Part shown: positions 1 through 8,555 of the stretch, one piece after another
Layout of the letters: every line of letters begins with the position of its first letter
How positions within the stretch are numbered: position 1 is the stretch's first letter
NCBI RefSeq assembly: GCF_031181555.1
Contig: NZ_JAPSKQ010000029.1
Coordinates: 1-51,453, forward strand
Direction of reading: 5' to 3'
DNA from: Streptomyces sp.
Lineage (GTDB): Bacteria; Actinomycetota; Actinomycetes; Streptomycetales; Streptomycetaceae
DNA length: 51,453 bases
Position numbers and translations under genes: made by a program
The notes under the pieces: generated by a model
What the model saw: only the letters and a program-made list of their open reading frames with translations
Database searches by the model: none
What the model was told of the DNA's origin: nothing

Positions 1-403
1 GGTGCCGCGGAGGACCGTCACGGACGAGCTCCGCTCCCACGGCGCCGCCCACCGCGAGGCCATGCCCTGCGCCGAGCACCGTCAGCCGAAGTACCTCAAC
101 AACCGGACGGAACAGCCACCAGCCCACTCGGTAGCGCGAACGGACGATGGAGGACTTTTCCGCGGCGTGGGCAAAGCCCAGCGGTTCCCGTTCGCGTTCA
201 GCGGCACCCACCCCACTGCCGGCCCCACCGCCACCTGTTCACCGCCCCCGACCACCGAGCCGACACGACCACCCGCTTCGCCATCCGGGACCACGTCACC
301 GGAGTCGTCGGCACGGCCGCAACGGCCTGCCCCGGACCGACACCCCAGCCGACCACGCCCTGACACGCCACCAGGCCCGCGCACACCAACAACGTGACAA
401 CGC
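1..403 (+). pseudogene. IS6-family transposase, C-terminal remnant with right IS end
   Basis: The reading frame from base 2 matches the C-terminal third of the IS6-type transposase at 3032-3752 (TDELRSHGAAHREA here, TDKLRSCGAAHREV there), including the NNR-E segment that holds the last catalytic acid of the DDE triad. After about base 220 the similarity moves to another frame, so there is a frameshift. The element begins left of the window. It ends in the same terminal repeat as the other copy: CAACGTGACAACGC at 390-403 equals 3813-3826. It is a dead remnant that marks the left side of the IS cluster. Confidence 0.75.
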
Positions 404-431
404 TCTCCGCCGGGTTGTCGGACGTGCCACA

Positions 432-443
432 TTGACATGTCAA
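432..443. promoter_or_regulatory. 12-bp perfect palindrome upstream of decarboxylase
   Basis: TTGACATGTCAA is a perfect dyad about 115 bases before the chosen decarboxylase start. Its left half is also a consensus -35 hexamer, but no convincing -10 box follows at 16-18 bases. It could be an operator or a promoter element. It lies just outside the IS6 remnant, so the IS end may also affect expression here. Confidence 0.35.
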
Positions 444-559
444 GGAGTGGTCCGTGCTGCCATCCCTTGGGGTGGTTTGACCGGCCATTGGACAATCATG
501 CGCGCGCAGGCCGCGAACACTGGTCGGGGGTGGCGCGGGCCACCGGGGAAGGGGGCGGC

Positions 560-2938
560 ATGGCCGAGGGCACGGTTTTGGTGGCGGTGACGGAGCATCC
601 GGAAGACGGGTGTGCCACTGCTGGGCAGTGGACGCGCATCGCCGAGAGAATCCGGGCGAGTGGCCTACAGGTCCGGTGGGTGGTGAGCGCCTCCGACGCC
701 GAGGCGATGCTCAGGACGGAGGCCGGTTTGGCCGCCGCAGTGGTGGCCTGGGATCTCCTGCCCAGAACCGAGGACGGGCCGGGTGGAGCGACCGTTCTGC
801 GTCGGATCGGGCGCCGGTTCCAGAATCTGCCGGTGTTCCTGGTCATGGCGGACGAGGGGCTGCGTGAGCTGCCGCTGTGGGTGTCGCAGTCGGTGGTGGG
901 CTACGTGTGGCCGTTGGAGGACACACCGGCGTTCATCGCGGGGCGGATCACCACTGCCGCGCGTGCTTACCAGGACGCCCTGCTCCCACCGTTCTTCAAA
1001 GCGCTGCGGCGCTTCGACGACGCGCACGAGTACTCATGGCATACCCCGGCGCACTCCGGCGGCGTCGCCTTTCTCAAGTCGCCCGTGGGCCGGGCGTTCC
1101 ACGACTACTTCGGAGAGCGGCTGCTGCGCAGTGACCTGTCGATCTCGGTGGAGGAACTCGGCTCGCTGTTCGAGCACACCGGCCCGATCGGCGAGGCGGA
1201 ACGCAACGCCGCGCGGGTCTTCGGTTCCGACCGCACGTACTTCGTCCTGCACGGCGACTCCACCTGCAACCGTCTGATCGGCCACTTCAGTGTGACGCGT
1301 GACGAAATCGCCCTGGTGGACCGTAACTGTCACAAGTCGGTCCTGCATGGCCTGGTCGTCTCCGGAGCCCGACCGGTGTACCTGGTCCCGACCCGCAACG
1401 GCTACGGGCTTGCCGGACCGCTACCTCCGGCCGAGATCACGGCGGACTCGGTGGCGGCGCGGATCGCGAAGAGCCCTCTCACGGGAGACGCGGTGTCGTC
1501 GCGTGTCCAATACACGGTGTTCACCAACTCCACCTACGACGGGCTGTGTTACGACGCGGTGGCGGTGGCCCGGACCTTCGCGGCCAGCACACCCCGGCTG
1601 CACTTCGACGAGGCGTGGTTCGCGTACGCCCGCTTCCATCCGCTCTACGCGGGGCGGTACGGCATGTCGGTGGACGAGGAGGCCTTCCCCGGTCCCGACC
1701 GGCCGACGGTCTTCGCGTCCCAGTCCACCCACAAGCTGCTGGCGGCGTTGTCGCAGGGCGCCATGGTGCACGTCCGGCCCGCCCCGCGGGCACCGGTGGA
1801 GCACGACCGGTTCAACGAGGCGCTGATGATGCACGGCACTACGTCGCCGCTGTATCCGATGATCGCCTCGTTGGACGTGGCCACGGCGATGATGGATGGT
1901 CCGCAAGGTCAGTGGCTGATCGGCGAGGCGATCTCGGAGGCGATCCGGTTCCGCCAGGAGATGGTGCGGATCGGACGGCGGATCGAGGCCGCCGAGGACC
2001 GGCCGCCTTGGTTCTTCGGAGTGTGGCAGCCGGGCGAGGTAACTGATCCTGCGAACGGAACGCGGCTGCCGTTCGACGAGGCTCCGGCGGACTTGCTGCG
2101 GACCGAGGCGTCCTGCTGGCACCTTGCACCCGACGCGGACTGGCACGGCTTCCTCGGTCTGGCCGACGGCTACTGCATGCTCGACCCGATCAAGGTCACC
2201 CTGACCTGCCCGGGGCTCGACGCGACTGGTGTGATGTCCGACTGGGGCATCCCGGCACGGATCCTTACCGCCTATCTGAGCACGCGCGGCATCGTCGTGG
2301 AGAAGACCGACAGCTACACCACGCTGGTGCTGTTCTCCATGGGCATCACCAAGGGCAAGTGGGGCACGCTTCTGGACGCCCTGATGGACTTCAAGGATCT
2401 CTACGACGGTGATGCCCCGCTGGACCGTGTACTGCCCGTCCTGGTAGCCGAGCACCCGCAGCGCTACGCAGGGCGGAGTTTGCGCGCCCTGTGCCAGGAG
2501 ATGCACGACCACTTGCGTGATGCCCGCCTGGTCGAACTACTCGACATGGCTTTCCAACAGCTCCCGGAGCCGGTCGCCCCGCCCCAGCTGTGCTACCAGC
2601 GCCTGATCCGCGGCGGCACAGAACGGATCCGTCTGGCGGACGCACCGGGCCGGGTCGCCGCGGCGATGGTCACGGTGACGCCGCCCGGCATCCCGGTCCT
2701 CATGCCGGGTGAAAGCATCGGGGAGGAAGACGGCCCTCTGCTGCGCTACCTCAGCGCCCTGGAGTCCTTCGACCGCCAATTCCCTGGCTTCGGCAGCGAG
2801 ACGCACGGGGTGACCCGTGCCCCTGACACCGGTGACTACCTGATCGAGTGCCTGCGCCCGGACGAGCAGGAAGGACTTCTCAGCGCCGTAACGCCGACGC
2901 AACGGCGGAGGGCGCAGAGCACCAAGACGATGGGTTGA
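560..2938 (+). CDS. Orn/Lys/Arg decarboxylase (PLP-dependent, fold type I)
   Basis: This 792-residue cytoplasmic enzyme is a little longer than E. coli lysine and arginine decarboxylases. These enzymes remove the carboxyl group from a basic amino acid, consuming a proton and making a polyamine precursor. Residues 1-130 look like the response-regulator-like wing domain. The PLP domain follows, with DEAW and the cofactor-binding Ser-x-His-Lys (SQSTHKLL, Lys392). The C-terminal domain is complete. The ATG at 560 is chosen because a GGGAAGGGGG purine run precedes it; the frame is open to 437, but that upstream part lacks family similarity. The sequence does not show which substrate it uses. It stands alone between two IS6 pieces. 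Confidence 0.9.
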   Translation: MAEGTVLVAVTEHPEDGCATAGQWTRIAERIRASGLQVRWVVSASDAEAMLRTEAGLAAAVVAWDLLPRTEDGPGGATVLRRIGRRFQNLPVFLVMADEGLRELPLWVSQSVVGYVWPLEDTPAFIAGRITTAARAYQDALLPPFFKALRRFDDAHEYSWHTPAHSGGVAFLKSPVGRAFHDYFGERLLRSDLSISVEELGSLFEHTGPIGEAERNAARVFGSDRTYFVLHGDSTCNRLIGHFSVTRDEIALVDRNCHKSVLHGLVVSGARPVYLVPTRNGYGLAGPLPPAEITADSVAARIAKSPLTGDAVSSRVQYTVFTNSTYDGLCYDAVAVARTFAASTPRLHFDEAWFAYARFHPLYAGRYGMSVDEEAFPGPDRPTVFASQSTHKLLAALSQGAMVHVRPAPRAPVEHDRFNEALMMHGTTSPLYPMIASLDVATAMMDGPQGQWLIGEAISEAIRFRQEMVRIGRRIEAAEDRPPWFFGVWQPGEVTDPANGTRLPFDEAPADLLRTEASCWHLAPDADWHGFLGLADGYCMLDPIKVTLTCPGLDATGVMSDWGIPARILTAYLSTRGIVVEKTDSYTTLVLFSMGITKGKWGTLLDALMDFKDLYDGDAPLDRVLPVLVAEHPQRYAGRSLRALCQEMHDHLRDARLVELLDMAFQQLPEPVAPPQLCYQRLIRGGTERIRLADAPGRVAAAMVTVTPPGIPVLMPGESIGEEDGPLLRYLSALESFDRQFPGFGSETHGVTRAPDTGDYLIECLRPDEQEGLLSAVTPTQRRRAQSTKTMG

Positions 2939-2960
2939 GTCCTCCTCACTGGAAGGACTC
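2937..2960 (+). terminator. Weak hairpin at the end of the decarboxylase gene
   Basis: GAGTCCT (2937-2943) pairs with AGGACTC (2954-2960) and overlaps the stop codon. The stem is seven base pairs with no T run after it, so it is only a possible terminator. Confidence 0.35.
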
Positions 2961-2965
2961 GGCAG

Positions 2966-3826
2966 GGTGCTGTCACGTTGGCTGATCGGATGGGATGATC
3001 TTCGGGTGGGTCAGGCCGGGAGGGGGCGTCCGTGGACAGCGCGCCGCCCTCTTGCAAAGGGCACCGGTACCCGGTCGAGGTGATCTCCCGCTGCGTGTGG
3101 CTGCACCTTCCGCTTCCCGCTCGGCTTCCGCGAAGTCGAGGGACTCGTGCTCGAGCGCGGAGTGATCGTCTCCTACGAGACGGTCCGGCGGTGGCGCGCC
3201 AAGTTCGGGCCGGCCTACGCCGACGCGCTGCGCCGCCGGCGGCCCCGGCCGGGAGACAAGTGGCGCCTGGACGAGGTCATCACCAAGATCAACGGCGCGT
3301 TGAAGTACCTGTGGCGGGCCGTCGACCAGGATGGGATGGTGCTGGACATCCTCGTGCAGGACCGGCGGGAGACCGCCGCGGCCCGGCGGTTCTTCCGCCG
3401 GCTGCTGAAGAAGACCCGTACGGTGCCGCGGGTGGTCGTCACGGACAAGCTGCGCTCCTGCGGTGCGGCCCACCGCGAGGTCACGCCCTCGGTGGAGCAC
3501 CGCTGTCACAAGGGATTGAACAACCGGGCGGAGAACAGCAACCGGCCCACGCGGCGGCGGGAACGCGCGATGAAGGGCTTCCGACCGGTCGGCGCCGCGC
3601 AGCGGTTCCTGGCCGCGTTCAGCGGCATCTCACCTCACTTCCGGCCTCACCGCCACCTGATGACCGCTCCCGGTTACCGAGCCGAGACGGCCATCCGGTT
3701 CGCCATCTGGAACCAGATCACTGGCGCCGCCGGCCGGCCCGCCCCGGCCTGAACACAGAACCCAACCGCACGCCCACCATGCCCCGACACCGTCAGGAGC
3801 CTGCAAACTCAACAACGTGACAACGC
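2966..3826 (+). mobile_element. IS6-family insertion sequence, complete ends
   Basis: The left end GGTGCTGTCACGTTG (2966-2980) and the right end CAACGTGACAACGC (3813-3826) form an imperfect inverted repeat, 12 of 14 bases over the inner part. About 860 bp is normal for the family. It carries one transposase gene, which is frameshifted. The right end cuts directly into an IS630 remnant. Its first ~190 bp recur inverted at 5031-5250. Confidence 0.75.
3032..3752 (+). pseudogene. IS6-family transposase with a +1 frameshift
   Basis: The N-terminal part (GTG at 3032) reads CKGHRYPVEVISRCVWL, the usual IS6 start. Near 3106 the match jumps by one base to the frame that continues as FREVEGLVLERGVIVSYETV and runs to 3752. 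The catalytic core is in that second frame: WRLDEV with the first Asp, VVTDKL with the second, and NNRAENSN with the Glu. An extra C after the CAC codon is the simplest lesion. The inverted partial copy carries the same lesion, so the shift predates that duplication or is a functional feature. I see no classical slippery heptamer. Probably inactive as written. Confidence 0.75.
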
Positions 3827-3829
3827 TCC

Positions 3830-4325
3830 TCCCCGCCTTCGGCCTTCGCTTTCGCGCGGATCGCCGGCCAGGTCTCCTCCCGCCAGACGCGGACCGCCTC
3901 CTGGTCCTGCTCGACGGCTCGCTTGTCCGGGCGCTGGAACGACAGGCCCCAGCGGCGCAGGTACTTGCCCACACCCTGCTCGGTCAGCCGCACCCGGTAC
4001 AGCTTCGCGATCAGATCCCCACCCCGGCGCGCGTCCACAGCTGCCCGGCCAGCCCCGGATCGCAGGGCCGGTGATCCAGTACGGCCTGCCGGATCGCCTG
4101 CTGCTCGACCGCATCGAGGGTCTGGTGCTCGCCGGGGCGCCGTCCACGCGGCTGGGCCGCGAGCGCTTTGCACCCGCCTGCCAGCCACTTCGCCCACCAG
4201 TTGTCCACCGCCTTCAGCGGGACCTGGAACACTGCTGCGACATCCTCGCGAGTCCGGCCCGCCACCAACGCGGCCACCGCCCGCAGCCGAAGAGCCTCTG
4301 TGCCGACGGCGACAACTGCCGTGCG
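3830..4325 (-). pseudogene. IS630-family transposase, truncated and frameshifted
   Basis: On the minus strand the N-terminal helix-turn-helix part reads ALVAGRTREDVAAVFQVPLK followed by VDNWWAKWLAGG, typical of IS630 transposases. Near 4011 the match changes frame and continues as YRVRLTEQGVGKYLRRWGLS and on to the AKAEGGE segment. It stops at the IS6 right end. The whole DDE catalytic domain is missing, so the IS6 element or a linked deletion removed it. Confidence 0.75.
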
Positions 4326-4498
4326 TCTCCCACCAGTTCATTCACGCAGGGATCAACGACCCAGAACACCTACCGCTTCGGACCAATAGCCAACGGGATG
4401 GTTTTGCCTCGTCGGCTGCCGAACGCTTCCGGAGCAGGTGTGCTCCGTTGCCAGACTGCGGTGGTCTTGGTGTCAGTGGTGCCGTCTAGGTTGTGCAC

Positions 4499-4927
4499 AT
4501 GGCCACGTTTAAAGACTTTAACTTCAAGCTCATCGTCGTCGAGCAGCTGATGTACATCGATGAGACGCTCACGCCTCAGTTCCGCCTCGCCGACCTCCTT
4601 AAGGAGAAGGGGCTCAGCGACGCCCCCTGGGAGTACGCGCAGCAGCACGGCCTGGCGTACCAGGTTGTGCCCGAGGCGCGCAGCTACTTCGCGTCACTGG
4701 AGATCAGCGACGAACTCCTGGCCGGCGTCGAGGAGCTGTGCATGGACGGCGGTAACCAGGTGTACCAAGAGTGCGCCCCGGTCTGGGACGGCGAGGACGA
4801 CCTGTTCGACGTCGCTTCCCTCGACGACCTCGTGCTACTTCCGAACCTCCGGCGCGTCCTCGGCTCCGAGTTCCTGGGCCCGGAGTTGCGGAACGTCCTC
4901 AGCGCCCGCGGCATAGTCGCCGACTAG
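4499..4927 (+). CDS. Small acidic protein, DUF6892-like
   Basis: This 142-residue protein starts ATFKDFNFKLIVVEQLMY and is strongly acidic with no signal peptide or membrane segment. I think it belongs to the DUF6892 type, small proteins of unknown function seen in actinomycetes; this rests on memory of the N-terminal pattern. The ATG at 4499 is preferred to an in-frame GTG at 4493; neither has a strong ribosome binding site. It is the only intact gene between the IS6 element, the IS630 remnant and the inverted IS6 end, and may have come in with them. A defensive or immunity role is possible but not shown. Confidence 0.55.
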   Translation: MATFKDFNFKLIVVEQLMYIDETLTPQFRLADLLKEKGLSDAPWEYAQQHGLAYQVVPEARSYFASLEISDELLAGVEELCMDGGNQVYQECAPVWDGEDDLFDVASLDDLVLLPNLRRVLGSEFLGPELRNVLSARGIVAD

Positions 4928-5030
4928 CGTCGCGAACGAGCGGCCTCGACCACAGGCGTGAGACCGATCAGCAGGGGGCCCGCGAGCCGGCACTCAGGTA
5001 AGACCGCTACCGTGCATCCGGGGTGACGTC

Positions 5031-5250
5031 GATCCTCTCACAGGAGAGGATCACTCCGCGCTCGAGCACGAGTCCCTCGACTTCGCGGAAGCCGAGCGGG
5101 AAGCGGAAGGTGCAGCCACACGCAGCGGGAGATCACCTCGACCGGGTACCGGTGCCCTTTGCAAGAGGGCGGCGCGCTGTCCACGGACGCCCCCTCCCGA
5201 CCCGACCCACCCGAAGATCATCCCACCTGATCAGCCAACGTGACAGCGCC
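5031..5250 (-). mobile_element. Inverted left end of the IS6-family element
   Basis: The reverse complement of about 5053-5250 is nearly identical to 2966-3165, including the terminal repeat (GGCGCTGTCACGTTG at 5236-5250) and the transposase frameshift. Similarity fades after the GGAGTGATC segment. The inner edge is a 9-bp stem with a 4-base loop (5031-5052). Only the left end and the first ~45 codons are present. Confidence 0.75.
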
Positions 5251-5339
5251 GTGTGGACGCCTCTGTCCGGCGGCACGCCCCGCCCCTGGACTGGCCTGTG
5301 ACGACCCCGCTGCTGCGGCCCAGCCGACAGGTGACAAGG

Positions 5340-5375
5340 CCCCGACGCCCCGGACCAACGTCCGGGGCGTCGGGG
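5340..5375. terminator. Strong 15-bp hairpin terminator
   Basis: A perfect 15-bp stem (5340-5354 with 5361-5375) closes a 6-base loop, CCAACG. It is GC-rich and has no T tract, the common form in high-GC actinomycetes. It lies between the inverted IS6 end and the minus-strand remnant and gene at 5390-6052, so it probably ended that transcript. Confidence 0.7.
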
Positions 5376-5389
5376 TGTTCCCGGTCTGC

Positions 5390-5673
5390 CAGAATGCGCC
5401 GGGCGAGTCAACCTCGATGTTCGAAGCGTTCACGCGGTGCCGGGCGACGGCAGCGACGAGCAGTCCCGCACTGTGGGTTCCTTTGCCGAACAGCTCCTTT
5501 TGCCGGTCCAGGAGCCATCGAACATCGATATGCAGATCCGAGATCAGACCACCCGGCGCACCCTGCCGACGTCCGAGGGCAAGCCAACGAAGTCGCGGTT
5601 GAAGGCCTCGACAACGCCGGGCTGCGCGATGATTGCACGGAACGCTGCGGTGGCGTCGGCTACGCGCCAACTC
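5390..5673 (-). pseudogene. Unidentified frameshifted coding remnant
   Basis: Directly after the stop of the 5675-6052 gene, the minus strand holds coding-like sequence in two frames. The first reads TSWRVADATAAFRAIIAQPG and on to RDFVGLP, then stops. One base away the second continues as LISDLHIDVRWLLDRQKELF and GLLVAAVARHRVNAS before running into the hairpin. It looks like one gene broken near 5550. I do not recognise the family, and chance cannot be excluded. Confidence 0.35.
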
Positions 5674-5674
5674 G

Positions 5675-6052
5675 TCACTGGAAGTCTGGACGCTTCAGAT
5701 AGGCCACGAGTTTTTCGCCTTCGGTGTCGGAATGGCTGGGCACGACTTGGACGAGTTCCCAGCCGTCTGCGCCCCAGGTGTCGAGGATCTGCTTCGTCGC
5801 GTGGGTCAGTAGCGGTACGGTCGCGTACTCCCACTTCGTCAGCTCGGATGTTCCACCCCCGGTGAGTGCGGAGGCGGCGACGTCCTTGCTGGAGGCAGCG
5901 GTCGCCCTGGGTCGTTCGGCTTTCGCCTGCTCGCCGGCCGGGAGCAGCAACAGCACCACTGCGCCGATCGAGAGCAGCAGTGCTGAGCTAAGCGACCACC
6001 AGCGGAAACGTGAGCTGATGCGGCTTAGCTTGGAGGGAACGGAGCGTGACAT
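5675..6052 (-). CDS. Membrane-anchored protein with DUF4177-like domain
   Basis: The 125-residue product has a basic N-terminus, one hydrophobic segment at about residues 18-39 (WWSLSSALLLSIGAVVLLLL), an Ala-rich linker and a C-terminal domain with KWEYATVPL, then WGADGWELVQVV and LVAYLKRP. That W-E-Y, G-W-E-L and L-K-R pattern is typical of the small DUF4177 fold, whose function is unknown. The C-terminal domain should face outwards. A good ribosome binding site (GAGGAGG) lies 6 bases before the ATG. It stands alone and reads away from the window's right side. Confidence 0.7.
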   Translation of the reverse strand: MSRSVPSKLSRISSRFRWWSLSSALLLSIGAVVLLLLPAGEQAKAERPRATAASSKDVAASALTGGGTSELTKWEYATVPLLTHATKQILDTWGADGWELVQVVPSHSDTEGEKLVAYLKRPDFQ

Positions 6053-6552
6053 GAACGTCCTCCTCGTAGTTGAGGACCAGGTCCGTGGCGGGGGCCATGT
6101 CGGGAGGGTGCCTGCCCGCTGGTGCCTGGCAGCCCGGAATTACGGCGAGTGTTGTTCAACCGTCGCATCGGGCACCGGCCAACCGCTTAGCGTCACGGTT
6201 GGAACACACATGGCGACGATAGGTCGGCGGGAGCCACCGCAGCCAACCCATGGGACCGAACGAGTGAACGAGAGCTGGTGTTTTTCCCTGCGCCGGGGCC
6301 GCTCCCGGAAGCATGAGCCCGAGCACGGCCGGTCGGAGCACCGCACGCCATCCAGAGCGCACCACGCCGGCCCAGATCACCCTCTACAAACCGGCCGGGA
6401 TGGCGGCGCAGGACACCGCGGCCACGACCCTGGTCATCGCCCGCACCCGCCTCAAACCGGTTCCCCACCTCGGTCACCGACCTGCCCCAAAACCCCGTCC
6501 ACACACTCCGAAGCACCGCAAGCAACCAACCCGCACTTACGAAGCTAACGTT
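6053..6552. other. 500-bp stretch without an intact gene
   Basis: Apart from one gene remnant at 6340-6460, I see no convincing coding sequence. The far end (6530-6600) is unusually AT-rich for this genome. Confidence 0.5.
6340..6460 (+). pseudogene. Ornithine cyclodeaminase-type C-terminal scrap
   Basis: One frame encodes PAQITLYKPAGMAAQDTAAT followed by TLVIARTR, close to the usual C-terminal end of the ornithine cyclodeaminase/mu-crystallin family (ITLFKSVG, AAQD, AAAALV). Nothing upstream matches the NAD-binding core. Only about 30 residues support this. Confidence 0.4.
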
Positions 6553-6735
6553 TCATAAGAAGAATACCTTCAAATTAAATACACCACCGCGCTGCCACGC
6601 CTTCAAAACACAAGGCGTAACAGGCGACAAGGCTAGGAGGAAGGTGGCCTGGATGAAGGTCGAGGTGCCCCCGCCCGTCCCCACCGCGGCGTTGGTGGAA
6701 CTCAGCTGCAGCCTGCCGACCTGGGGCATGCTCAT
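6553..6735 (-). CDS. Possible 60-residue peptide
   Basis: A minus-strand ATG follows a fair ribosome binding site (GAGGGAAG, spacing about 3) and opens a 60-codon frame starting MSMPQVGRLQLSS, with a Gly/Thr-rich middle and a hydrophobic C-terminal half. I know no family for it. A plus-strand frame at 6644, also after an AGGAGGA, overlaps it, so at most one of the two is real. Confidence 0.25.
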   Translation of the reverse strand: MSMPQVGRLQLSSTNAAVGTGGGTSTFIQATFLLALSPVTPCVLKAWQRGGVFNLKVFFL

Positions 6736-6874
6736 GGCTTCCCTCTTTCGCTCAGTAGCCAGCGACCAGGCCCCGGCCACGGGTTCGCAGTCGCATCGTG
6801 GCCGCGGTCGGACCTTCGTGGTCGACAGCCCTATCAGAGCCGCCTGCTGACCTGTGCCACACGAGGGAGCCGAC

Positions 6875-7660
6875 ATGACGGACGTCGACACAGACGGTCC
6901 GGACCGGCTGGCGCTGTCGGTGCTCGCCCAGTACCGGACGGCCACCACCGAGCAGACCCACCTGATCATCTCGCCTGAGGTACGGATCGAGCAGACGAGG
7001 CGCCGGCTGATGAAGCTCCGCAGGGAAGGGCTCGTCGACCGCATCACCCTGCCCCAGGCCGGACGCACCCGGGTACGGCGCCCCACCCAGTACGGGGCAC
7101 AGATCGCCTGCGAGTGACCCGAGCTGCGCGGCCGGCGGCCACCAAGGGGCGTGACCGACCGGATGGCGGTGCGGTTGAAAGCGGGCATGGACTGACGGTG
7201 ACCAAGACCGCGCTGGCGTTCCTGCAGGACCTCCGCCGCCGCGGTGAAGCGCGCCAGCCTCTGGACTGGATCCCCGAAGTTCACCACCCCCTTGGCAGCG
7301 GCGAAGCCGTCATCCCCGATGCGCTGTTCTACTACCGCAAGGGGCGCGGCGGGCGCGGTTCGATGCTGCGGGTGTTCGTGGAAATCGACCGGGCCACCAT
7401 GGGACCAGAGCGCCTGGGCGCCAAACTCGCCGCCTACGCCCGCCTCCACCAGTACGTGCCCGCGCCGGCGCGCGGCGGCCGGTGGGGCTGCTGGAGCCGC
7501 CGCAGGAGGAATGGCGGCGTCGCTACCCGCTCTTCCCCTGACTGCTGTTTGTCCTGGACGCCACCGGCCCTGTCGGCGAGGGCGTCTGGGCAAGTGGGCC
7601 GGGCCCTGCTTGCAGGATTCTGCCGCCGGGTTCAGTGAGCTCTTTCAGAGTGGCCACTGA
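6875..7660 (+). pseudogene. Replication-relaxation family protein, decayed
   Basis: The first part (ATG 6875, GAGGGA upstream) has a winged-helix pattern: LSVLAQYRTATTEQTHLI, then RRRLMKLRREGLVDRITLP. A TGA at 7115-7117 sits where Trp is expected. The match resumes in another frame with GHGLTVTKTALAFLQDLRRR, DWIPEVHHP, IPDALFYY and FVEIDRATMGPERLGAKLAA. A third frame holds the end (WRRRYPLFP, stop, LLFVLDATGPVGEG). The family is usually found on plasmids and integrative elements. At least three lesions make it non-functional. Confidence 0.75.
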
Positions 7661-7689
7661 TCGGGTGACGGGTCGGTGTCCCGCAACGC

Positions 7690-7803
7690 ACGAGGCTCCT
7701 GTGCCGTTGAGAGAGGTGTTCGACCTCTCAACTCATCAGCCCAGGAGCCTCGTTGGTTCCCTATCCTGCCGCACTCGACCTGCCTCACGCCCTGGTTGAG
7801 TGA
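7690..7803 (+). mobile_element. Left end of a disrupted IS5-type element
   Basis: Bases 7690-7752 hold an arm pair built on AGGCTCCTG and CAGGAGCCT with a second dyad (GAGAGGTG, CACCTCTC-like) inside. A TTG at 7753 then opens a frame reading VPYPAALDLPHALVE that ends at a TGA made by the junction with the IS110 remnant. I take it as the 5' end of the IS5-type transposase whose 3' end is at 8170-8358. Confidence 0.45.
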
Positions 7804-7818
7804 GTCTCAATGATGGTG

Positions 7819-8165
7819 TCAAGCCGATCGGGGGGCCGGTGGGGTGGGGGTGAAGTGCCTCTTGTCACGGAGCATGGCCCATAAGACGTCAACTCGGCGG
7901 CGTGCGAGGGCGAGCAGGGCCTGGACATGGATCAGCCCTTCGACGCGTTTCTTGAGGTAGTAATCCCGGGAGGGGCCGGGGCGCATCGTGGCAGTTTGGG
8001 CAGCCATGTAGAAGACATGTCGTAGGCGGCGGTGGTAGCGCTTGGGTCGGTGGTGGTTACCGGTCCGGCGGCCGGAGTCGCGCGACACCGGAGCCAGTCC
8101 GGCGTGGGCGGCCAGGCGGCCGGCGTCTGCGTAGCCGGACGAAGCGCAGTCCAGGTTCCCTACTG
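7819..8165 (-). pseudogene. IS110-family transposase, C-terminal remnant
   Basis: The minus strand encodes the conserved C-terminal part of IS110/IS116/IS902 transposases: RLAAHAGLAPVSRDSGRRTG, then HHRPKRYHRRLRHVFYMAA, DYYLKKRVEGLIHVQALLAL and LARRRVDVLWAMLRD. The N-terminal DEDD catalytic domain is absent. It lies between the two halves of an IS5-type gene. Confidence 0.75.
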
Positions 8166-8169
8166 GGGG

Positions 8170-8358
8170 CGGTGGGAGACTCTTTCCGTCGGTCAGAAGG
8201 CCGTGAATCGGTCTCACGCGAAGATCCGGGCCCTCGTCGAGCAGGTTGTCGCCCCCCTCAAGTCCTGGCGGCTCCTCCGCAAGCTGCGCTGCTCGACCAC
8301 CCGCATCACCGGCCTCGATCAAGCCGTCCTCTGCCTGCATCTGGCCAGCTCAGACTGA
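8170..8358 (+). pseudogene. IS5-type transposase (DDE_Tnp_4), C-terminal remnant
   Basis: The frame reads LSVGQKAVNRSHAKIRALVE, then KSWRLLRKLRCSTTRITGL and ends LHLASSD, the standard C-terminus of IS5-type DDE transposases. The middle of the gene has been replaced by the IS110 remnant. A 7-bp dyad (ACTGAGG 8354-8360, CCTCAGT 8370-8376) follows the stop. Confidence 0.7.
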
Positions 8359-8555
8359 GGATGGAAAACCCTCAGTGTCTTCTTGCCGTTATTTGTTCCC
8401 CGGGCTGTGAAACCGGATGCCGGGCACGGATCGTGGTGCAGCGGCGCCCCGCACGTACGCCGATCGGATACAGATGCAGGCGCGTAGGCAGCGGACGAAC
8501 CCGCCACGGGGCACAGGACGAAGCGGGGGAATTCACACCATCGGAGGCACCACAC

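Noticed and set aside
6875..8376. A functional integrative element
   Set aside because: The replication-relaxation gene is broken, and no integrase, Rep or transfer gene remains.
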